Shown one piece after another: positions 1 through 5,126 of a stretch of 5,126 bases of DNA. Below the pieces are notes generated by a model that saw nothing but the letters and a program-made list of their open reading frames with translations, was not told the origin of the DNA and did not search any database. The translations under genes and the position numbers were made by a program. The first letter of the stretch is position 1. Every line of letters begins with the position of its first letter. The DNA comes from Verrucomicrobiota bacterium (GTDB lineage: Bacteria > Verrucomicrobiota > Verrucomicrobiia > Chthoniobacterales > UBA10450), in contig QHOR01000007.1 in the NCBI GenBank assembly GCA_003219395.1, forward strand, positions 451 to 5,576. The letters run 5' to 3'.

Positions 1-1462
1 ACATTGTCGCGATGTTCACGCCATGACCGCCCAACAACGTGCCAACACGTCCAACCATGCCAGGGCGATCGGTGTTTTCCAACACTAGCACGACACCATT
101 CGGACGTGCTTCTACCGGACGACTATTAATGCTTATGATTCGTGGAGTAATACCGAAAAAGGCGCCGCCGACCGAGACGGCCTTTCCTTCACCGGCAGCG
201 GATAACTCAAGCATGTCAGTGTAATCTCCGGGGGCGCTCAGACGCGATTCGCTCACTTTCAAACCAAGAGTTTCGGCGAAACTGGGCGCGTTGACTTCGT
301 TGACTTCGCTGCCGCCAGCCATTTGGAGGAAGCCCTTCAAAATTGAGCGCGTAATTGCCGTCGTATCGACTTCATTGACTTTGCCGCTGTAGTTGATGTT
401 GAGAGTTTCCACGCGCTTTGATGCCAGCTGCGACAGAAACCGGCCTAATTTTTCGCCAAAGCGCAGATGTGGTCCAATGATTGCCAGCGTTTTCGCGTCG
501 AGACTGGGCATATTCACTGCATTGCGAATGGTGCCTTCGAGCAGCGCGGCACGAATGGAATGCGCAATTTCAATCCCGACGCTCTCCTGTGCTTCCGCCG
601 TGGAAGCACCGAGATGTGGCGTAAGAACAAGATTGGGCGCGCCGCGCAATGGAGAATCGCTCGGCAGCGGTTCAGTTTCAAAGACGTCCAGTGCCGCAGC
701 GGCGACATGGCCAGCTGCCAAAGCTTCACCGAGCGCGTTTTCGTCGATCAAGCCGCCGCGCGCACAATTGATAATGCGGACGCCACGTTTGGTTTTTTGT
801 AATCGTGCTGCATCGAGAATGTGACGCGTTTCTGCGGTAAGGGGCGTGTGCAGCGAGATGAAATCCGCACTCGCAAGTAAATCGTCGAGGTCGTCCACCA
901 GCTCCACCTGCAGGCTGCGAGCCCGAGTCGCGGAAAGATACGGATCGTAAGCGATCACGCGCATGCCGAAAGCAATAGCGCGCCGGCTGAGTTCGCTGCC
1001 AATCCGGCCCATTCCGATTACGCCCAGCGTTTTGTTGTAGAGCTCAACACCTTCAAAACTTTTTTTGTCCCAATTTTTGCTGCGAACGTTTGCGTCCGCC
1101 TGTGGAATCTTGCGTGCGGCTGAAAGCAACAGCGAAAACGCATGCTCAGCCGTGGAAACCGTATTTCCACCTGGCGCATTCAGCACAATAATGCCGCGGC
1201 GCGTGGCCGTCTCGACGTCAACGTTGTCCACCCCCACCCCAGCTCGCCCGACCACGCGCAACTTCGTGCCTGCATTTAAAACGCCGGCGGTGACTCTTGT
1301 CTGGCTGCGCACGACCACTGCGCTGAAGTCGGTAATGAGGCCGACAAGTTCGTTCTCGCTTAGCCCGGTTTTTACTACTGTCGCAACTGCCCCATCGCGA
1401 GAAAGCTCATCCACTCCACGCTGTGAAATTGCATCGGCGATGAGGACCTTGGGTGGAGTCAC
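1..1462 (-). CDS. serA: D-3-phosphoglycerate dehydrogenase, long form (C-terminus cut by window edge)
   Basis: Cytosolic enzyme that oxidises 3-phosphoglycerate to 3-phosphohydroxypyruvate with NAD+, the first step of serine synthesis. I translated 487 residues from the GTG at 1462. Residues 1-100 and 280-310 form the substrate-binding domain. The nucleotide-binding domain lies between them, with VIGMGRIG at 148-155 and the cofactor-binding Asp in AYDPY (D173). The catalytic set is visible: Arg235 in NCARGG, Glu264 in DVFETEP and His283 in TPHLGAST. An ASB (allosteric substrate-binding) domain follows from about 310 to 445. A C-terminal ACT domain begins near 457 (LENTDRPGMVG) and is cut after GVNIATM; about 40 residues should be missing. 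In this family the ACT domain mediates feedback by serine. The GTG start gives MTPPKVLIAD, matching the usual family N-terminus. In-frame TTG codons at 1489 and 1498 are alternatives, and a TAA closes the frame upstream at about 1516. No start has a good ribosome site. It lies about 90 bases after the transporter gene. Confidence 0.95.
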   Translation of the reverse strand, partial: MTPPKVLIADAISQRGVDELSRDGAVATVVKTGLSENELVGLITDFSAVVVRSQTRVTAGVLNAGTKLRVVGRAGVGVDNVDVETATRRGIIVLNAPGGNTVSTAEHAFSLLLSAARKIPQADANVRSKNWDKKSFEGVELYNKTLGVIGMGRIGSELSRRAIAFGMRVIAYDPYLSATRARSLQVELVDDLDDLLASADFISLHTPLTAETRHILDAARLQKTKRGVRIINCARGGLIDENALGEALAAGHVAAAALDVFETEPLPSDSPLRGAPNLVLTPHLGASTAEAQESVGIEIAHSIRAALLEGTIRNAVNMPSLDAKTLAIIGPHLRFGEKLGRFLSQLASKRVETLNINYSGKVNEVDTTAITRSILKGFLQMAGGSEVNEVNAPSFAETLGLKVSESRLSAPGDYTDMLELSAAGEGKAVSVGGAFFGITPRIISINSRPVEARPNGVVLVLENTDRPGMVGRVGTLLGGHGVNIATM

Positions 1463-1490
1463 AGCAGTGTTAAGCGTTTTCAGTGTCAAG

Positions 1491-1511
1491 CAGAGCAAAA
1501 TGAAGGCTCTG
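1491..1511 (-). other. Small inverted repeat just upstream of serA
   Basis: A perfect 6-bp inverted repeat, CAGAGC and GCTCTG, separated by 9 bases, in the leader of serA about 30 bases before the chosen GTG start and directly next to the alternative TTG starts. On the transcript it could form a short hairpin. No T-run follows on either strand, so a Rho-independent terminator is unlikely. The stem is short enough to arise by chance. If translation starts at the TTG at 1498, part of the hairpin would be coding. Confidence 0.3.
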
Positions 1512-1547
1512 ACTTAAGACTTAAGACTTAAGACTTAAAGCTCAAGA
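1511..1547. repeat. 7-bp tandem repeat (GACTTAA), about five units
   Basis: Four perfect copies of GACTTAA occupy 1511-1538. Read in the CTTAAGA phase, the register continues without insertion or deletion through two decayed units (CTTAAAG, CTCAAGA) to 1547. Each perfect unit junction contains the palindrome CTTAAG, so the tract can pair with itself and looks much the same on both strands. Because the period is 7 and each unit holds TAA on both strands, it puts stop codons in all three frames in both directions. It fills about 40% of the gap between the APC-Usp gene and serA, and one of its TAA codons bounds the serA frame upstream. Its role is unknown; it may be a simple slippage-prone spacer repeat. 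Confidence 0.92.
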
Positions 1548-1553
1548 CTGTAT

Positions 1554-3398
1554 TTATCCGTAAATGAGCAGATGGATCGAATCCGGTAATTGTGTCGCGA
1601 CGTTCGTAGCCACGCTCCCGCGGAGCAGCTTTGTCATGGCAGTGCGTTGTGAAGCGCCGATGATGAGATAATCGATGCCCAACGTGGCGGCAAGATCAAG
1701 GATCGTTGTGGCCGTGTCCTCGCTGACGGCATACAGCGGGAGTACGCAGATATTGCGCTCGGCGGCAAGGTTGAGCATGGCTGACATTATTGCGGCTGCC
1801 TCGGGATCATCCTGCCATTTGGGGCGCCCGCGAACGGTCGGGCCGCGTGCGTAAAAGACCGCGATCTCTTTCACGTACAAAACATACAACGTGGCATTGC
1901 GCAGTTGCGCCTCATCCAATGCGAATCCAAGCACCTGGGTGATTCCCCGCGCGGCTACCATGATTTTGTGGCCTTCTTCCAACCGCGTTTGCACTGCGGT
2001 ATGGAGATCGGGCGTGACCATTTCTGCTACTTTGCGCGTGACTGTGAGCGTCTTTAGCCCGGAGAGCTGATGCGAATAGGTTCGGAACCCAAGCCCGATG
2101 CCTAGCACGCAAAGCGCGAAAAAGAGCGCGTCAGGTTTCGTCTTTGCGATCGTCAGTTCAACTAACGAGAGAACAAGGAACGTGGCGCCCATGATCAGAT
2201 GTTCGTACAGTCGCAGACCGAGGCGCTTGTTGAATGTGCACGCACCGAGATTGACTGAAATGGCACCGACGACCCCGATGGCATAGAGGCCGGCAAGCGT
2301 TTCAAACTGTCGCGTCACGGTGAGCACTAGAATCGGGATTGCAACAGCGATAATTAGCGGAATACCCGGCACGCCGTGCCTGTTAAGCCGCGCAAATTGC
2401 CGCGGCATCTCCCCGTCCTGTGCCATCATGTAGATCACCCCAATCAACGCGACGATGGCGGTGTTCACTGCGCTAACGAGAAGAAGTCCGAATACAATCC
2501 CGACGAAAAGTGAAAATCCATGACCAAACCACGTCCCGCCGACAAGAGTTGCATAATATTGCCCAACAAAGCGGAGCATGTCCTCTTTGTGCGCCTCCAA
2601 GTCCGGTGCGTACAATTTCGGCAACGAGAGCATAGCCCAGCCCAGCAGGGCTGTTCCCCCGACCACTTCAATCGCCACTGGAATAATGGCTTTCGAAGCC
2701 GTCCGCGTGACTTTCGGATGATCCGGAGTCGAACTTGGATCGAGCTTCATCACACCGGTGAGGTTGGCGACTGCTTCAACACCGCTCAAAGCGAGGATTA
2801 CGCCCACGAACTGCACCCAAACCGTACCCAGGTCAGTATGACGCGGCTCAAGATGGGCGACATTCAAATGCGGAACGCTTAAAGCAATCGTGCTGACCAC
2901 CACGATTACGGCTGGAATAGCCAGCCAGATGGAGACACTGCCGCTGTGTTTAGGGCCGAAATAATTGACGACCCCGAGGAGCAAGATCACCGCCATCGTC
3001 GCCTCCGGCGCGTAGCGAGTCGAAACACCCAGATAGGTGACACCCGCCCACCCGCTGAGGGCTGCGGTCACGATGAAATTGGCGATGAGCAACAGTGCGC
3101 CGACTGACGCGAGAAGGCGGCTCTGCTGACGCGCGGCGGAATAAACACCGCCGCCATCGGGAAAATGAGCGCAGACGATGATGTAATTAAAGCCCACGAT
3201 TGCCGTGAGCGCGCACACAGCCAGAATGATGGGAAGGGATGCAAACCCGGCCGCGACAAAGGCAAGCCCGAGAACGTAAGCTTTGCTCGTACCCCAATCG
3301 CCATACAGCAGTGCCGCGGCGCGTTTCCAGTCAACATTGCGCGGACGATGCACGCCCGCACGGGTGTCGAGAATAATATCTTCTACCAGCTGCGCCAT
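1554..3398 (-). CDS. APC-fold permease with C-terminal universal-stress-protein domain, putative KUP/KimA-like potassium transporter
   Basis: Integral inner-membrane transporter of 614 residues. About twelve hydrophobic segments fill residues 36-437, followed by a soluble domain from about 476 to the end. TM1 carries YGDWGTSKAY (32-41), very like the YGDIGTSPLY motif of KUP proteins. Other APC/KimA-like motifs are FPDGGGVYS (79-87) after TM2, SGVEAVAN (205-212) in TM6, VNTA (311-314) and DGEMPRQF (328-335) after TM8, and LYAIG (371-375) in TM10. The C-terminal domain looks Usp-like: strands at 478-482 and 503-509, and a nucleotide-loop-like stretch GASQ then nine residues then GS (581-595), where the second Gly of the usual motif is Gln. 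The substrate is inferred: potassium is favoured by the TM1 motif and the adjacent kup, but many APC-Usp proteins are annotated only as amino acid permeases. The ATG at 3398 is the most upstream start, since an in-frame TGA lies six codons before it. A GGAGAG at 3419-3414 is about 15 bases away, too far for an ideal ribosome site. It lies 98 bases after kup and probably shares its transcript. Confidence 0.87.
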   Translation of the reverse strand: MAQLVEDIILDTRAGVHRPRNVDWKRAAALLYGDWGTSKAYVLGLAFVAAGFASLPIILAVCALTAIVGFNYIIVCAHFPDGGGVYSAARQQSRLLASVGALLLIANFIVTAALSGWAGVTYLGVSTRYAPEATMAVILLLGVVNYFGPKHSGSVSIWLAIPAVIVVVSTIALSVPHLNVAHLEPRHTDLGTVWVQFVGVILALSGVEAVANLTGVMKLDPSSTPDHPKVTRTASKAIIPVAIEVVGGTALLGWAMLSLPKLYAPDLEAHKEDMLRFVGQYYATLVGGTWFGHGFSLFVGIVFGLLLVSAVNTAIVALIGVIYMMAQDGEMPRQFARLNRHGVPGIPLIIAVAIPILVLTVTRQFETLAGLYAIGVVGAISVNLGACTFNKRLGLRLYEHLIMGATFLVLSLVELTIAKTKPDALFFALCVLGIGLGFRTYSHQLSGLKTLTVTRKVAEMVTPDLHTAVQTRLEEGHKIMVAARGITQVLGFALDEAQLRNATLYVLYVKEIAVFYARGPTVRGRPKWQDDPEAAAIMSAMLNLAAERNICVLPLYAVSEDTATTILDLAATLGIDYLIIGASQRTAMTKLLRGSVATNVATQLPDSIHLLIYG

Positions 3399-3439
3399 CC
3401 CTGTTGCTTGTCACTCTCCATTGGACGCGCGTTCACTGG

Positions 3440-3467
3440 CAAGTCCTTTTCTGAACGGGAGGACTTG
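3440..3467 (-). other. Inverted repeat in the kup to APC-Usp gap
   Basis: Perfect 7-bp arms, CAAGTCC at 3440-3446 and GGACTTG at 3461-3467, enclose a 14-base loop. On the minus-strand transcript this would form a modest hairpin about 30 bases after the kup stop codon and 40 bases before the APC-Usp start. No T-tract follows, so it does not look like an intrinsic terminator. It could instead be an mRNA processing or stability hairpin, or an operator for a dimeric regulator. The latter two roles are guesses. Confidence 0.4.
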
Positions 3468-3496
3468 AGGGGGCGAACCGATTATTGCGATCCGAG

Positions 3497-5126
3497 TCAA
3501 ACTTCGACCCGTGCGCCTAATTCGACGACGCCGTTTGGTGGTAGGCAGAAGTAAGAAGTAGCATCGCCAGCATTGCGCGTCATCCATGCGAAGATAGAAC
3601 CGCGCCACGAGGAGAGGCCGAGTTTGCGCGTGGCAAGGATTGTTTCCCGGCCGATGAAATAAGTGGTGCGCATGGGATCAAAACGGAGGCCGGTTTGTTT
3701 TAAGCCGGCCAGCGCGCCAGGCACATCAGGTTTCTCCACAAATCCGAAATGGACCTGTGCGCGCCAGAATCCTTCATCCAATTTTTCCAGTGCGACACGA
3801 TCTTTGGCGTTGCCAATATAAGGCACCTCTTCGGTTCGGACCGTGAGCAATACGACCTGCTCGTGCAGCACTTTGTTGTGTTTGAGATTGTGAAGTAAAG
3901 CAAGAGGCGTCCCATATCGGTTCCCCGACATATAGACTGCGGTCCCCGGCACCCGTCGGATACTCTTCAGTTCGGGTACAAAAGTATCGAGCGGAATGCA
4001 GATTTCGCTCAGTTGGCCGCGAAGAACGCGGCGTCCCTTTTTCCACGTCAGCATGAGGAAGAGAATCGCGGCCGAGACGAGCAGCGGGAACCAGCCCCCG
4101 TGTGCCACTTTGAGCATGTTCGCGCCGAAAAATGCCAAGTCTATCGTGATAAAAAATACAGCGATCGGTAGAGCGGCCGCAGCTGGCCAGTGCCACCGGC
4201 GGCGAGCTACGACATAAAACAAAACTGTAGTGATCAGCATGGTGGTCGTGATGGCTACGCCGTAAGCGGCCGCGAGATTACTCGACGTTCGAAAGCCGAG
4301 CACGAGCGCGATGCACGCGAGCATCAAGCCCCAGTTTACCACCGGCACGTAGATCTGTCCGATAATGCGCGCTGAGGTATAGATGACTTTCAAGCGCGGG
4401 CTGTAGCCAAGTTGGATCGCCTGCATCGTGAGTGAGAAGGCGCCGCTGATGATTGCTTGTGATGCGATAACTGCCGCGGCTGTCGCGAGCACCACCATTG
4501 GATAGAGCGCCCATGAAGGCGCCATTAGATAAAACGGATTTACGGCAGCCTCTGGCTGGACGAGCAGAAGCGCTCCCTGTCCGAAATAATTCAGAGTTAA
4601 CGCCGGGAGAACGACAACGAACCAGGTTAAGCGAATTGGCGCTGTTCCAAAGTGACCAATATCTGCGTAGAGAGCTTCGCCACCAGTGACGACAAGGAAC
4701 ACTGCGCCGAGCACCAGGAAACCACGTGAACCATTGATCATGAAAAATTCGAACCCATGCGTCGGATTAATCGCGGCGAGAACTTGCGGCGCACGAATGA
4801 TTTGCTGAACTCCCAGCAGACTGATTGCCACAAACCACAACATTGTGATCGGCCCGAACACTGTGCCCACACCGGTAGTGCCGCGCGATTGGAAGAAAAA
4901 AAGTCCAATCAGAATGGCGACGGCAATCGGCACAACATAGGAATCAAACAGGGGGGTGGCGATGTGCAGGCCCTCGACTGCGCCCAGGACGGAGATCGCC
5001 GGAGTGATCATCCCATCGGCATAAAGCAACGCGGCTCCGAACAACCCAAGAACGAAGAACAGTTTTCCACGCCGTACCACATCGCCCACCAACGTCGCCA
5101 GAGCGAGAATTCCGCCTTCGCCCCTG
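3497..5126 (-). CDS. kup: KUP-family potassium uptake protein (N-terminus cut by window edge)
   Basis: Inner-membrane potassium importer of the KUP/HAK/KT family, generally regarded as a proton-coupled K+ symporter. The visible 542 residues begin with RGEGGILAL, the conserved motif before TM3. The frame stays open to the edge, so the real start lies outside and roughly 80-100 residues, including the TM1 YGDIGTSPLY region, are missing; the TTG at 5092 is internal. Numbering from the first visible residue, clear family motifs are LYADGMITPAIS (34-45), TGGEALYADIGHF (147-159), LNYFGQGALLL (178-188), NPFYLMAPSWALYP (196-209), IASQAIISGAFSL (220-232), QIYVPVVNW (257-265) and SSNLAAAYGVA (281-291). 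Asp38 in LYADG sits where E. coli Kup has Glu116. The cytosolic C-terminal domain starts near 363 and contains VPGTAVYMS (392-400) and HNLKHNKVLHE (412-422). The end, PPNGVVELGARVEV, matches the usual KUP terminus, so the 3' end is complete with a TGA stop. It is the first visible gene of the run and is followed by the APC-Usp transporter. Confidence 0.97.
   Translation of the reverse strand, partial: RGEGGILALATLVGDVVRRGKLFFVLGLFGAALLYADGMITPAISVLGAVEGLHIATPLFDSYVVPIAVAILIGLFFFQSRGTTGVGTVFGPITMLWFVAISLLGVQQIIRAPQVLAAINPTHGFEFFMINGSRGFLVLGAVFLVVTGGEALYADIGHFGTAPIRLTWFVVVLPALTLNYFGQGALLLVQPEAAVNPFYLMAPSWALYPMVVLATAAAVIASQAIISGAFSLTMQAIQLGYSPRLKVIYTSARIIGQIYVPVVNWGLMLACIALVLGFRTSSNLAAAYGVAITTTMLITTVLFYVVARRRWHWPAAAALPIAVFFITIDLAFFGANMLKVAHGGWFPLLVSAAILFLMLTWKKGRRVLRGQLSEICIPLDTFVPELKSIRRVPGTAVYMSGNRYGTPLALLHNLKHNKVLHEQVVLLTVRTEEVPYIGNAKDRVALEKLDEGFWRAQVHFGFVEKPDVPGALAGLKQTGLRFDPMRTTYFIGRETILATRKLGLSSWRGSIFAWMTRNAGDATSYFCLPPNGVVELGARVEV

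Noticed and set aside
291..308. Tandem 9-bp duplication (TTGACTTCG twice) inside serA
   Set aside because: It encodes EVNEVNA, and related SerA proteins have a same-length VNxVNAP motif here, so it is ordinary coding sequence and not an insertion.
1461..1489. TTGACA at 1489-1484 as a -35 promoter box for serA
   Set aside because: At the usual spacing the -10 position reads TGCTGT, far from TATAAT, and it would lie at or after the probable start codon.
393..1517. Plus-strand open frames (143 aa at 393-824, 111 aa at 467-802, 150 aa at 1065-1517)
   Set aside because: They lie antisense to serA, whose protein is unmistakable with all catalytic motifs, and their translations are low-complexity Ser/Ala/Arg-rich with no recognisable family.
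2098..3554. Plus-strand frames at 2098-2286, 2520-2882 and 3165-3554 and minus-strand frames inside the APC-Usp gene
   Set aside because: They overlap the intact 614-residue transporter or its start; their sequences look like out-of-frame readings of membrane-protein codons.
3700..4689. Alternative frames within kup (such as 140 aa at 3774-4196)
   Set aside because: They are shadows of kup, which is conserved continuously over the same bases.
5090..5092. TTG at 5092 as the kup start
   Set aside because: The frame continues upstream to the edge and encodes the conserved RGEGGILAL motif, so this codon is internal.

Overview
The window holds three protein genes, all on the minus strand, so transcription runs from high to low coordinates. 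In that order they are: a KUP-type potassium transporter (kup; its N-terminal part lies beyond the right edge), an APC-fold membrane transporter fused to a C-terminal universal-stress-protein (Usp) domain, and D-3-phosphoglycerate dehydrogenase (serA; its C-terminal end lies beyond the left edge). Coding density is high and the only non-coding stretches are two gaps of just under 100 bases. No RNA gene, insertion sequence, CRISPR array or plasmid/phage function was seen.

Layout: 5126-3497 kup (partial); 3496-3399 gap with a 7-bp inverted repeat; 3398-1554 APC-Usp transporter (complete); 1553-1463 gap with a 7-bp tandem repeat and a small inverted repeat; 1462-1 serA (partial). The plus-strand open frames across the window lie antisense to these genes and resemble no protein I know.

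The organism cannot be fixed from the sequence. The DNA is moderately GC-rich, the housekeeping proteins are typical bacterial ones, serA is the long (ASB plus ACT domain) form, and the visible starts lack a well-placed Shine-Dalgarno sequence. This would fit a free-living Gram-negative soil or water bacterium, for example of the Verrucomicrobiota or Acidobacteriota, but that is a weak inference.

Functionally, kup and the APC-Usp gene may form a potassium-uptake unit. The APC protein carries in its first membrane segment a motif of the KUP type (YGDxGTSxxY), and its general plan (APC core plus cytosolic Usp-like domain) resembles the KimA potassium importers. The serine-biosynthesis gene serA follows in the same direction but has no evident functional link. 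The most interesting points are the possible second potassium transporter with altered ion-site residues, its variant Usp nucleotide-binding loop, and the 7-bp repeat before serA. I see no clearly undescribed system.
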